Source of the DNA: Methanobacteriota archaeon
Lineage (GTDB): Archaea > Thermoplasmatota > Poseidoniia > Poseidoniales > Poseidoniaceae
Direction of reading: 5' to 3'
DNA: 19,574 nt
NCBI GenBank assembly: GCA_002727515.1
Contig: PBXF01000024.1
Coordinates: forward strand, 25,097-44,670
Below are positions 1 to 7,711 of this stretch, piece after piece. Both the position numbers and the translations under genes were made by a program. The notes beneath the pieces are model-generated. The model saw only the letters and a program-made list of their open reading frames with translations, was not told where the DNA came from and did no database searches. Position 1 is the stretch's first letter, and each line of letters opens with the position of its first letter.

Positions 1-73
1 CCATTGCTTCTAAACACTGATTGGACATTCTTGTCGGCCCGGGAACAAGAAAACAGTCTCCCTGGTGTTCCAT
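1..73 (-). CDS. Class V aminotransferase, N-terminal fragment (runs off left edge)
   Basis: Reading the minus strand from an ATG at 73 gives an open frame to the window edge, starting MEHQGDCFLVPGPTRMSNQ and continuing CLEAMG. The LVPGPTRM..Q.LEAM pattern is typical of the extreme N-terminus of fold-type I, class V PLP-dependent aminotransferases (alanine-glyoxylate, serine-pyruvate and phosphoserine types). In that family this segment lies just before the first helix of the PLP domain. Only 24 residues are visible, so the substrate cannot be told and the PLP lysine is outside the window. The frame stays open to a stop at 98-100, so a slightly earlier non-ATG start is possible. The gene is divergent from pdxT, with about 80 bases between them. 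Confidence 0.7.
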   Translation of the reverse strand, partial: MEHQGDCFLVPGPTRMSNQCLEAM

Positions 74-153
74 CAAACCATACCAGTCGCGCCCAGTTCA
101 ATAACTACACTCTAAACCGTTGGTCTGATAACATGAAGGCTCTACCATGAAAC
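74..153. promoter_or_regulatory. Divergent intergenic region between aminotransferase and pdxT
   Basis: These 80 bases separate two divergently transcribed genes and must hold both promoters. I see no clear TATA box or Shine-Dalgarno site for either gene. An ATG at 132 opens only a five-codon frame (ATG to TGA at 147-149) just before the pdxT start. It is probably chance, though it could be a very small leader frame. Confidence 0.3.
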
Positions 154-729
154 ATGCTGGTGATAGGAATTGCGATGTTGCAAGGTTCTAGGCATGAGCA
201 TATGCAGTCTATACGAAAGGCGTCGGAAGATTTAGACGTCGAAATAGAGATTCGTGAATTACGAAAATCAAGTGATGTGGACGGCATACATGGCATTATA
301 CTACCAGGTGGCGAATCAACTGCAATGAAAATAGCAGCGAGATCTGAAGACTTGTATGGAGAGTTATGGAAATATATCGATAGTAAACAAATTCCTGTTT
401 TAGGAACTTGTGCAGGTGCAATTTTATTGTCGCAGAAAAATTTGATTTCGACGAGAATTAGGAGAAATGCATTTGGTAGGCAAATCAATAGTTTCGAATC
501 TGAATTAAGTATTGATTTTGAAGACCAGAATAGATTCCATGGAGTATTTATCAGAGCCCCAAGATTTGATGGAGAAGCAGTAAATCCGATCGCATGGCTT
601 GATGATGAAGTGGTTGGAATTTCTGAAAACAACATTGTTGCTCTTACATTCCATCCTGAACTAACAGATAATCTTCTATTCCATCAATGGTTAATATCCT
701 CTGCAAAGCATTATCTTGAATCAAAATAA
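154..729 (+). CDS. pdxT: PdxT, glutaminase subunit of pyridoxal 5'-phosphate synthase
   Basis: This class I glutamine amidotransferase hydrolyses glutamine and passes ammonia to PdxS, which builds PLP from ribose 5-phosphate and glyceraldehyde 3-phosphate (DXP-independent vitamin B6 route). At 191 aa it has normal family length. Visible motifs are the N-terminal IGIAMLQG strand, the GGEST oxyanion loop (52-56), GTCAGA with nucleophile Cys86, the family-specific RNAFGRQ segment (104-110), FIRAP (132-136) and TFHPEL with His167 and Glu169 completing the triad. The start at 154 places the LQG motif at the usual distance from the N-terminus; the upstream ATG at 132 is out of use because it hits a stop. 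No pdxS lies in the window. PLP would serve the flanking aminotransferase and SufS, but that link is only contextual. Confidence 0.95.
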   Translation: MLVIGIAMLQGSRHEHMQSIRKASEDLDVEIEIRELRKSSDVDGIHGIILPGGESTAMKIAARSEDLYGELWKYIDSKQIPVLGTCAGAILLSQKNLISTRIRRNAFGRQINSFESELSIDFEDQNRFHGVFIRAPRFDGEAVNPIAWLDDEVVGISENNIVALTFHPELTDNLLFHQWLISSAKHYLESK

Positions 730-766
730 TCAGTGATTTCATACGATAGTTGTATGACAGCACATC

Positions 767-1846
767 ATGTACCTGCAAATGGCTAGTGAGGTCATTACCC
801 CCGAACAGGGGGAAGCAGAGGGTTGCATTCAATGTCAAATCGGTAGCAAACTGGTTCTTTTCGTAACAGGCAAATGCCATTGGGGTTGTGATTATTGCCC
901 ACTATCAGATAATCGTAGAGAGACACCCGATATGTTTGCTAATGAACGAAGATGTTCCAATTTTAGTGAAGTAATTGAAGAAGCCAAGGCAATGAAGGCA
1001 ACAGGTACGGGAATTACCGGAGGTGACCCAATGCTTGATTTTGATAAAACCGTTGAAGCGATTTCAGTTCTGAAGAAAGAATTTGGACATGAACATCATA
1101 TTCATTGCTATACATCAATTCCAATTAAACCTGAACAAGCGGAAAAACTTGGGCAAGTAGGTCTTGATGAGTTGAGATTTCACCTGCTTGATTTGAAAAT
1201 AGATAGATATCAAGACTCTATTGATGCCGCTTCAAGAAGCGGAGTCTGTGTTGGCATTGAATTACCTGCTGAGCCAGATAAAGAAAAGCAATTATTCGAA
1301 TTAATTGATTCTATTCAAGGAACAAATATCGATTTTCTTAACATAAATGAATTAGAGATAACTGTTGGAAACCAGGAAAATATGGATGTTCGAGGTTTCA
1401 ATTTAGCAGGCGGAATTACTGCGGCTGCCGAAGGTTCTGCTGAACTCGCACTTAGACTAAAAGAAGCTGCATCTGATTACGATTACCACCTCAAATTTTG
1501 TACTGCTAATTACAAGGATGCAGGACAATTAAGAAACAGATTTAGAAGGAGAGGAGAAGCAACTCTTAGGCCATATGAGGTATTATCAGATGATGACACG
1601 ATTCTATTTGGCGCCATACCATGTGATTTAGAGAATGCTTCAGACGACGTTAATGAACTCAAAGAATTCCTAGGACTGAATGATGGTTGGATTAGGTATA
1701 ATGGACAAAATCAACAAATTGAATTTCCATTATCTGCAGCAGAGGACATTGCATCGGTTGTAGATGTCCCTGTTCTGATGGTTGAAGTTCACCCAACCCA
1801 TGAGAGATTAGAAGTTGGTACTGTTTATCTAAACGAAAACAGATGA
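767..1846 (+). CDS. Radical SAM protein, COG2108-like, function unknown
   Basis: A 359-aa protein with the radical SAM cluster motif CHWGCDYC (Cys37, Cys41, Cys44), which binds a [4Fe-4S] cluster that cleaves S-adenosylmethionine. A GGDP motif (85-88) fits the SAM amino-group contact of the partial TIM barrel. An extra N-terminal pair, CIQC (20-23), precedes VLFVTGKC, and PLSDNRR plus a later ANERR follow the cluster motif. This arrangement matches my memory of the archaeal COG2108 group, described as related to pyruvate formate-lyase activating enzyme but without known substrate. The C-terminal third (about 245-359) has no recognised accessory cluster motif. The start may be the ATG at 767 or the one at 779; neither has a clear Shine-Dalgarno site. 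It lies 37 bases after pdxT on the same strand, so co-transcription is possible. The substrate is unknown. Confidence 0.85.
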   Translation: MYLQMASEVITPEQGEAEGCIQCQIGSKLVLFVTGKCHWGCDYCPLSDNRRETPDMFANERRCSNFSEVIEEAKAMKATGTGITGGDPMLDFDKTVEAISVLKKEFGHEHHIHCYTSIPIKPEQAEKLGQVGLDELRFHLLDLKIDRYQDSIDAASRSGVCVGIELPAEPDKEKQLFELIDSIQGTNIDFLNINELEITVGNQENMDVRGFNLAGGITAAAEGSAELALRLKEAASDYDYHLKFCTANYKDAGQLRNRFRRRGEATLRPYEVLSDDDTILFGAIPCDLENASDDVNELKEFLGLNDGWIRYNGQNQQIEFPLSAAEDIASVVDVPVLMVEVHPTHERLEVGTVYLNENR

Positions 1847-2353
1847 TCATTGATCTGAAGCAACAACCACTCTCGCTGGAATCAAAACTCTATCTTTGTA
1901 CATATACCCTGATTCGATTTCATCGATAACTATGTTTGCAGGGTAGTCGTCTGAAGGAGGAAGAGTTGTAATTGCTTCCATTTTTGTCGGGTCAAACCTT
2001 TCACCTTTAGTTTCAATTTTTGTTACACCATCTGAACTGAGTTCAGTCCACATTTTAGACCTGATTAAAGATAATCCCTCATCCTCGGATACGGACAATG
2101 CTCGGTCAACATCTGCAAGAACTGTAAGCATTTTTCTAGCAAGTCCCATTCCGCCAAATTGTATTGCTATCGCTTTTTCAGCCATGAGCCTTTTTCTGAC
2201 ATTTTGAATTTCAGCGTCTCTGTATGAGATTTCTTTTTCAGCCGCATCCGCTCTTGCTAAGGCTTCAGCAAGAGGGTCGATTTCTTCACCTTCTTCGACG
2301 ACTTCAATTTCTTCTTCCGGTTGGTTTTCGGATTCATCTTCGTTATCGCCCAT
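1847..2353 (-). CDS. grpE: GrpE, nucleotide exchange factor for DnaK (Hsp70)
   Basis: A 168-aa cytoplasmic co-chaperone that releases ADP from DnaK. The first 30 residues are acidic and probably disordered. A coiled-coil stretch with YRDAEIQNVRKR (44-54) follows, then LARKMLTVLADVDRAL (71-85) and the C-terminal beta domain with KGERFDPTKMEA (116-126), Asn140 in PANIV and GYMYKDRVLIPARVVVA. This is the classical GrpE signature order. The usual His of FDPxxHEA is Met here, a small deviation. Archaeal DnaK-DnaJ-GrpE sets are generally thought to be of bacterial origin. No dnaK or dnaJ is present in this window, so the gene stands apart from its partners. Its stop abuts the stop of the radical SAM gene. 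Confidence 0.93.
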   Translation of the reverse strand: MGDNEDESENQPEEEIEVVEEGEEIDPLAEALARADAAEKEISYRDAEIQNVRKRLMAEKAIAIQFGGMGLARKMLTVLADVDRALSVSEDEGLSLIRSKMWTELSSDGVTKIETKGERFDPTKMEAITTLPPSDDYPANIVIDEIESGYMYKDRVLIPARVVVASDQ

Positions 2354-2384
2354 GACCTATCGAAATGGAACATATTTTTCAATT

Positions 2385-3044
2385 TCACGAATTTAGAATG
2401 TTGAAAAGATTCCATTCTTCATGACCCCAATTCTCTGCGGCCATGTGGTCGCGACCTAATATCTGAATATAGCCTGGCAAATTTACAACATAATGCAAAA
2501 GACGGGCATTACGATCATGTGCTTCAAACGTCGGGATTATTTTTGGATCTTTTTTCTCATCGAGAGTTTCTCCTAATTCCTTTCTTCTTTCCATCCAATC
2601 GGTACACACTTTTTCTGAAAACTCAGATTCACTGGTTCTCGCCAATCCTTGTCTTATTTCTTGCCATACATCAAATTCATACATATCTTCAACATGAGCA
2701 ATCTCTCTACTTATTGCATTCTCAATGTAAATGAAGCAACGACCCTCCCAAGCATCCCAGTATCCAATACTATTCCACTCAACTAATTTCAATAATGCAT
2801 CATAAGCTAAATTTTGAGCAAGTATTTCTCTTACCCGTCCAGAACCTTCGATATTGTCCGCAATATCCAAGAATTCAGATTCACAATCGATGTCAAAAGC
2901 CCTATGCAACCTCGAGTCTTTTTTTGGCCGTGAATTTCTGAATTCTTTATTCTCCATCCCAGACTTTAGATCATCCCAGTCAAGTTCAAGAAATCGATTT
3001 AATGAATCCCCATCAACTAGATGAAGGCACATATCGATTCCCAT
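2385..3044 (-). CDS. Unrecognised cytoplasmic protein, about 219 aa
   Basis: I do not recognise this family. With the start at 3044 the protein begins MGIDMCLHLVDGDSLNRF. The frame also contains ATGs at 3074, 3071 and 3065, which would add up to ten residues. I prefer 3044 because a TATA-like AATATATG at 3072-3079 on the minus strand would overlap the earlier starts. The protein is acidic and rich in Trp, Glu and Asp, and looks mostly helical. It has no signal peptide or membrane segment. It contains a patch WNSIGYWDAWEGRCFIYIEN in the middle and WGHEEWNLF at the end. No catalytic motif is evident. It lies upstream of grpE on the same strand with 31 bases between them, so the two could be co-transcribed, although grpE may have its own promoter. 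Function unknown. Confidence 0.7.
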   Translation of the reverse strand: MGIDMCLHLVDGDSLNRFLELDWDDLKSGMENKEFRNSRPKKDSRLHRAFDIDCESEFLDIADNIEGSGRVREILAQNLAYDALLKLVEWNSIGYWDAWEGRCFIYIENAISREIAHVEDMYEFDVWQEIRQGLARTSESEFSEKVCTDWMERRKELGETLDEKKDPKIIPTFEAHDRNARLLHYVVNLPGYIQILGRDHMAAENWGHEEWNLFNILNS

Positions 3045-3071
3045 ATTGTAACCCAAATGTCTCATGCACAT

Positions 3072-3079
3072 CATATATT
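3072..3079 (-). promoter_or_regulatory. Candidate TATA box for the unrecognised gene
   Basis: The minus strand reads AATATATG here, centred about 31 bases upstream of the ATG at 3044. Archaeal TATA boxes usually centre 26-27 bases before the transcription start, which would give a leader of only a few bases. This is a sequence match only; no transcript evidence is available. Confidence 0.3.
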
Positions 3080-3165
3080 CGGATTCACGGTATTCGATCG
3101 ATAAAGCAATGGATTATGAATATCATTCGATAGTATTGAAGAATATGCAGTTTCCCGTTAGTAAC

Positions 3166-3173
3166 AGGAGGGG
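3166..3173 (+). promoter_or_regulatory. Shine-Dalgarno site supporting the GTG start of the DRG GTPase
   Basis: AGGAGGGG ends five bases before the GTG at 3179. It is a strong complement to the 3' end of archaeal 16S rRNA and settles the non-ATG start, since no in-frame ATG exists near the N-terminus. Confidence 0.75.
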
Positions 3174-3178
3174 TTGCT

Positions 3179-4294
3179 GTGGCTACAATTAAAGAGCAAA
3201 TTCAAGCCCTCTACGATGAGATTAACAAGACTCAAAAAAACAAAGCAACAAACGCCCACATAGGCAAACTAAAAGCCAAAATTGCACAATTAAAGTTGAA
3301 GGAAGAAAAAGCCGCAGCATCTGCAAAGGCAGCTGGACCTGCAAAAGGATTCGAAGTCAAGAAATCTGGAGATGCAACTGTTGCTTTAGTAGGTTTTCCA
3401 TCTGTTGGTAAATCAACTCTGATTACAAAGGTCACTGATGCAAAATCCGAGGCCGGTAATTTTGCTTTTACTACTCTAACTTGTATTCCAGGATTAATGG
3501 AACACAGAGGAGCTAAAATTCAGATTTTAGATTTACCTGGTTTAATTAAAGGGGCTGCAGAAGGTAAGGGAAGAGGAAAGGAAATACTTGGAGTGATAAG
3601 GTCTTGTGACATGGTTCTGTACATAGTAGACCCATTCCAAGATTCACATTTCAAGGTTTTACATCGTGAATTAGAAAATGCTGGAATTAGATTAAATCAA
3701 ACCAAACCGCCTGTTTTTGTCAAACGCGTAGACAAGGGAGGAATAGATGTTCGAACTACAGTAGAACAAACACACCTTACGCCAGATGAAATGGGCGACA
3801 TTATCCGATCTTTTGGTTATACATCTGCTATCGTCACCCTGAGAGCAGATACCACTGCTGACATGTTAGTCGACACGCTGGCTGGCAGTAGAATATACTC
3901 CAAGTCGGTGATTGCAGTAAATAAAATCGACATAGCAACTGAAGAAGAAATCCAAAATGCAGAGAAGGCTTTACCACAAGACTGGCCGATAATGCGAATT
4001 TCTGCATTTAAGGGGCAAGGGCTCGAAGAATTGAAAGATTTTATTTATGATAATCTAGGTTTTATGCGAGTTTTCTTGAAACCGCAAGGCCAAGAGGCTG
4101 ATCTTGAAGAACCTTTGATTGTAAAAGATGATTCTACTGTTGAAAATGTGTGCAATAACCTGCACAGAGACTTTGTAAGAAAGTTCAGATTTGCAAGGGT
4201 TAAAGGTCCATCAGCAAAATTCGATTGGCAAAGAGTAGGATTAGACCATCCTCTCAAAGATGGGGACTTATTGTCTATAATTATCAAAAGATAA
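3179..4294 (+). CDS. DRG-family (OBG superfamily) GTPase with TGS domain
   Basis: A 371-aa GTPase of the developmentally regulated GTP-binding protein group, found in archaea and eukaryotes and associated with ribosomes and translation. An N-terminal helical, Lys/Ala-rich region (1-60) precedes the G domain. G1 is GFPSVGKST (72-80), G2 lies in the FAFTTLT segment (about 95-101), G3 is DLPG (118-121), G4 is NKID (248-251) and G5 is near SAFKG (275-279). An inserted S5D2L-like region lies between G3 and G4, as in this family. The C-terminal TGS domain (about 295-371) ends DGDLLSIIIKR, the usual DRG ending. Length is standard. Translation starts at a GTG with a strong Shine-Dalgarno site. Its stop is only five bases from the convergent stop of the M28-MFS gene. 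The exact ribosomal role in archaea is not settled. Confidence 0.93.
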   Translation: MATIKEQIQALYDEINKTQKNKATNAHIGKLKAKIAQLKLKEEKAAASAKAAGPAKGFEVKKSGDATVALVGFPSVGKSTLITKVTDAKSEAGNFAFTTLTCIPGLMEHRGAKIQILDLPGLIKGAAEGKGRGKEILGVIRSCDMVLYIVDPFQDSHFKVLHRELENAGIRLNQTKPPVFVKRVDKGGIDVRTTVEQTHLTPDEMGDIIRSFGYTSAIVTLRADTTADMLVDTLAGSRIYSKSVIAVNKIDIATEEEIQNAEKALPQDWPIMRISAFKGQGLEELKDFIYDNLGFMRVFLKPQGQEADLEEPLIVKDDSTVENVCNNLHRDFVRKFRFARVKGPSAKFDWQRVGLDHPLKDGDLLSIIIKR

Positions 4295-4299
4295 TCTCA

Positions 4300-6939
4300 T
4301 TATATCATTTCAGCATTAATTGGTTCGGTCTCGCCACCGAGAACCGCTCTGGTTTCATTGGGATCAATGAACAAGGCTCCCAAAATGACGAGGGACTCAA
4401 AGACTGCGGCAATCAAGAATAATGTGGAGTAACTGTACCTACTTCCAAGAGGTTCTGTTAACTGGTACCCGATTATTGCTGAGAGATTCATCATAGCCAT
4501 GTAAGCTGTAAATTGAGTGCCTCCCACTTCTGACCAAGTAATTTTCATCATCAGAGAATATATGTTAATCATGACTATTGACCAACCTAGGGTTTGCATT
4601 GACCAAATAATTATCATAAACCAAACTTCGTCCCATAGAGAGTCAGATAATCCCCAAATTGCTGTAATTATTGAAGTTGCAAGAGCAGAGTATATTATTA
4701 CTAATTTACCACCAAATCGTTTTCCTAATTCACCACCAGCAATATATCCTAGCATGGTAACAACTAGCATAATTCCTCCTTTGGTTCCATTGAATTTCTC
4801 TTCACTCCACCCTAATTCACTGGTGAATAATTGTGGCAGAATAGCCACTAAAAAGAACGAGATTGATACTAATAAACTTAGTACAACACCTAACTGTGTT
4901 GACCTTAGAGAAAGAGCGGTTTTTACATTGAGAATTATTTCCGTGAAATTTTTCTTTTGAGTTTCTTCAACCTCCGGGGTTAGAATCCTTTTTTCCTCCC
5001 AAGGGAAACGCCTCTCACCAGGTCTTTCTGTCATGAATAAAGGAACCATCATTATCAAAATTAATATTGGAATTTGTAACAAAATTGCTCCCTTAATTCC
5101 AATAATGCCAATAATCGTTCCTAGTCCAGCACCTCCAATAACTGCTCCAACTGATTTCGAAGTAAACATGTAACTGTTTACTTTTTCAAATTCATTTGAA
5201 CGCAAAATATCGACAGCTAAAGCATCTGTACTTACATCTTGTAGTGAAGTAAAAATATTGTAAATAAAGAACATATATGCTACATAGTTTACATTCTCAG
5301 AGGGATTAGGAATGAAGAACATAGATGCTAGAATAAGAATCATTCCGGTTTGGGCGATTAAAATCCATGGCCTTCTTTTTCCTAAGCCTTCAAATTGATA
5401 ACGATCTATTATCGGGCCCCATAAAAATTTCAATGACCAAGGTAGAGTGCCTAAGGTTAGTAGAACTGCTAACTCTCCCGGAGCAACACCTTCTACTGCA
5501 AGGTACGTCACGAAAGTAACTGTGATGAATCCCCAAGGCAATCCTTGTGCAACATATAACGCACACAATGTGAATACTCTAGCTTTGTAGTTGTCAATCA
5601 ATGTAATTCCATCATCTGCTGAACCTGATTGTAATCCAGAGTTAGAAGATTCTTCCTCAAGAATATCACTCAATTGGAAACTATCCTTTCTTGTTGATAC
5701 AAATCCGACAATTAAGAACATTGCAATAAACCAAGGAGCGAATAAAAATGTTGAAATTGAACCTGCTCCAATCGACATCGTTTCTGATGCAGAAGACTCG
5801 TCATCAACTTCTTCTTCCATCGAGTTCCAGTCCCACCAAGCTAGGGTTGCTACAACATTTAATCCAGTTTGGAGACCAGATTCTAAATTATTCCTACCAC
5901 CTGCAAGGTTATTGATAACCACAACGTTATCTGTTTGGGCATGTTTAGGAGTTTGTTCACAAGTATCTCCTTCCTCGGCAACATATTGATGCTGGCCTCT
6001 AAGCCATGTTGCTGTGTGATTGTTCATTATGAAATTATAGTGATCTGAATTTCCTTTTGTATCATCAATGACTTGAACCCATTCTTCTGGATGCGACAGA
6101 TTAGAATTTATCTCTTTGAGATGGTTTTGGAACCATGCTGCATTTGTCTTCATTTCATTGGTTACTTCTAATCCATTTGATTCATAGTAAGACCAATCAT
6201 TTACGGGGGATGTAAACATGTATAGGGTCCAATAATCTTCATCACAACCAGATAATTGACTAGCAAGTGGAGTAGGCACAGGCCAATTTAATCCAAACAT
6301 ATCCAAATTAACATATGTCACATTAACATCTTCAGGAATTTGTTCTTCTACAAAGTGAAGACTTCCCTTTCCACCACTTTCTGATGATGATGAACCTTGC
6401 CACTCTTCATAATCCCACCAACCTAATTTCCAAGTATGCAGTGGTTTGCCTTCCCACTGGGAAAATGCCCTAGCCAATTCTAGTAATGACCCTGTTCCTG
6501 TCCCATCATCATATGCACCAGAACTTGTGCAAGTGGGATACGTTTGGCCAACAATCGGCGGGGGTGAATAGCATATTGCATCATGATGTGCCCCTACAAC
6601 AATCCAATCGTCTTCCAGAGTTCCATTGATAGTAACAACAATGTTCTCACAATTCGAACATTCTTGAGTTTGGAAAGGCTGACGTTCAACATCATATCCC
6701 ATGCTTTCAAGTTCAGAGGCTATCCAATTTCTTGCATTAATATTGGCTTCTGTGTCGATTTTACGATATCCAAAATCGGCCATCTGAACCATATTGTCGT
6801 ATGCAACGCTACCTTCTGGCCAAGCAGGCGGTTCAGATTTCATTTCGACCGTTTGAACAGGACCCGCAATCGCACTTGACAATGTGACCTGTAAAATGAC
6901 CATGCAAAGAAGGAATGGTAATATTCTCTTCCTGTGCAT
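4300..6939 (-). CDS. Fusion of secreted M28 metallopeptidase and PAT/AmpG-like MFS transporter
   Basis: With the start at 6939 the protein has 879 aa and begins with a signal peptide (MHRKR, then a hydrophobic core ending SSAIAGP). The frame extends upstream to 7062, but that would bury the signal peptide and run into the MIP18 gene. Residues about 30-370 form an M28 peptidase domain with all expected zinc-site motifs: GAHHDA (His118, Asp120), GAYDDGTG (Asp144/145), DYEEW (Glu178/179), LDMFG (Asp213) and SDHYNF (His300). A single membrane segment (about 395-413) and a cytoplasmic linker (415-450) follow. A 12-helix MFS domain (about 452-865) then carries YVAQGLPWGF, GPIIDRYQ, GKRRPW and SLQDVSTDALAVDIL, which resemble AmpG/acetyl-CoA transporter (PAT) proteins. 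The peptidase should face outside and the transporter sit in the membrane. Substrate identity is unknown; peptide or amino-acid uptake is an inference. Confidence 0.85.
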   Translation of the reverse strand: MHRKRILPFLLCMVILQVTLSSAIAGPVQTVEMKSEPPAWPEGSVAYDNMVQMADFGYRKIDTEANINARNWIASELESMGYDVERQPFQTQECSNCENIVVTINGTLEDDWIVVGAHHDAICYSPPPIVGQTYPTCTSSGAYDDGTGTGSLLELARAFSQWEGKPLHTWKLGWWDYEEWQGSSSSESGGKGSLHFVEEQIPEDVNVTYVNLDMFGLNWPVPTPLASQLSGCDEDYWTLYMFTSPVNDWSYYESNGLEVTNEMKTNAAWFQNHLKEINSNLSHPEEWVQVIDDTKGNSDHYNFIMNNHTATWLRGQHQYVAEEGDTCEQTPKHAQTDNVVVINNLAGGRNNLESGLQTGLNVVATLAWWDWNSMEEEVDDESSASETMSIGAGSISTFLFAPWFIAMFLIVGFVSTRKDSFQLSDILEEESSNSGLQSGSADDGITLIDNYKARVFTLCALYVAQGLPWGFITVTFVTYLAVEGVAPGELAVLLTLGTLPWSLKFLWGPIIDRYQFEGLGKRRPWILIAQTGMILILASMFFIPNPSENVNYVAYMFFIYNIFTSLQDVSTDALAVDILRSNEFEKVNSYMFTSKSVGAVIGGAGLGTIIGIIGIKGAILLQIPILILIMMVPLFMTERPGERRFPWEEKRILTPEVEETQKKNFTEIILNVKTALSLRSTQLGVVLSLLVSISFFLVAILPQLFTSELGWSEEKFNGTKGGIMLVVTMLGYIAGGELGKRFGGKLVIIYSALATSIITAIWGLSDSLWDEVWFMIIIWSMQTLGWSIVMINIYSLMMKITWSEVGGTQFTAYMAMMNLSAIIGYQLTEPLGSRYSYSTLFLIAAVFESLVILGALFIDPNETRAVLGGETEPINAEMI

Positions 6940-6960
6940 AGTTACCGGTGTATAGTTTGA

Positions 6961-6968
6961 CAAATAAG
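6961..6968 (-). promoter_or_regulatory. Candidate TATA box for the M28-MFS gene (leaderless)
   Basis: The minus strand reads CTTATTTG, centred 25-26 bases upstream of the ATG at 6939. This is the spacing expected for a leaderless archaeal transcript and agrees with the absence of a Shine-Dalgarno site before that ATG. It supports the signal-peptide start and an independent promoter downstream of the suf operon. Confidence 0.4.
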
Positions 6969-6989
6969 CCCTACTAGTTTGGGTTACAA

Positions 6990-7301
6990 TCAATCCCAAA
7001 TTCCCATATCCATTCTTGCATCTTCTGAAGCATGGATTTTTGGATCCCAACGAGGAGTCCAAACCAAATTTATGTGAACACTTTCAACTGATTTCAAAGC
7101 GGCTCTATGTGCTGCAGCCATAATTTCAGCGGCTGAAGGGCAGCCCGGACTAGTCAAAGTCATGTCAATTTCAGCATGCTCTTTACCGTCTTTTTGTTCA
7201 AACCTAACATCATAAACTAGGCCTAATTCTACAATTGAGATTTTTAATTCTGGGTCTTCTACTTCATCTAGTGCTTCCAAAACTTCTTCTTTTTCTGTCA
7301 T
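6990..7301 (-). CDS. MIP18/DUF59 family Fe-S assembly protein (SufT-like)
   Basis: A 103-aa single-domain MIP18 (DUF59) protein. Members (SufT, the CIA component MIP18/CIA2, PaaD) help mature or deliver iron-sulfur clusters to target proteins. The hallmarks are DPELKISIVELGLVYDV (16-32) and MTLTSPGCP (47-55) with the conserved Cys54. The tail WTPRWDPKIHASEDARM matches the W.P.W.......AR ending common in the family. It is the last gene of the suf operon: its ATG shares an A with the sufE stop (TAATG), and an AGGAGGAG Shine-Dalgarno site lies at 7308-7315. This position strongly supports a role in cluster delivery. Confidence 0.9.
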   Translation of the reverse strand: MTEKEEVLEALDEVEDPELKISIVELGLVYDVRFEQKDGKEHAEIDMTLTSPGCPSAAEIMAAAHRAALKSVESVHINLVWTPRWDPKIHASEDARMDMGIWD

Positions 7302-7711
7302 TATTGACTCCTCCTAACCATTAATTGAATCATATCAAACATTGTCCTAAACCCGTTAGATCTAGATGGAGTTAGACTATTCAATATTCCTGCTTCCTCT
7401 GCAAATTCTGGTGTCAGGGCAAGAACTTCGTTTACTCCATTACCATTGATTGCTATTGTTAGTATTCCCTGTAAACCTTGAACCATTTTCGCATCAGCTG
7501 CAGATTTAAGCCAAACTTTTCCGTCATTGATATCTATTTTCACATGAGCAACTGATTGACAGCCTTTGACTAATGTATCATCATTCCAATCGCTTGTTGG
7601 AAGTTCATCAACTTCTGATGAGAAATCCATCAGAATCTCCAACTTTTCGAATTGGTCTTCTATTTCTTTGAATTCATCAATTATCTCTTGTAAAGCATCA
7701 GGCCATTTCAT
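7301..7711 (-). CDS. sufE: SufE, sulfur acceptor for the cysteine desulfurase
   Basis: A 136-aa protein of the SufE fold. SufE accepts persulfide from SufS on a conserved cysteine and carries it to the SufBCD scaffold. The diagnostic segment LVKGCQSVAHV places this cysteine at residue 51. The upstream helix (about 5-30) and the later region with a conserved basic SRSNGF (116-121) followed by a hydrophobic C-terminal helix match the family, and the length is normal. The gene overlaps the end of sufS by four bases (ATGA) and the start of the MIP18 gene by one base, so translation is probably coupled through these genes. Confidence 0.93.
   Translation of the reverse strand: MKWPDALQEIIDEFKEIEDQFEKLEILMDFSSEVDELPTSDWNDDTLVKGCQSVAHVKIDINDGKVWLKSAADAKMVQGLQGILTIAINGNGVNEVLALTPEFAEEAGILNSLTPSRSNGFRTMFDMIQLMVRRSQ

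Noticed and set aside
105..635. Minus-strand open frame of 176 codons opposite pdxT
   Set aside because: It lies almost entirely antisense to a gene with intact glutaminase motifs and its translation is low-complexity Ser/Ile-rich, typical of a shadow frame.
6940..7062. N-terminal 41-residue extension of the M28-MFS protein
   Set aside because: It would hide a clear signal peptide, overlap the MIP18 gene and lacks a ribosome site; a TATA-like box lies at the right distance from the ATG at 6939.
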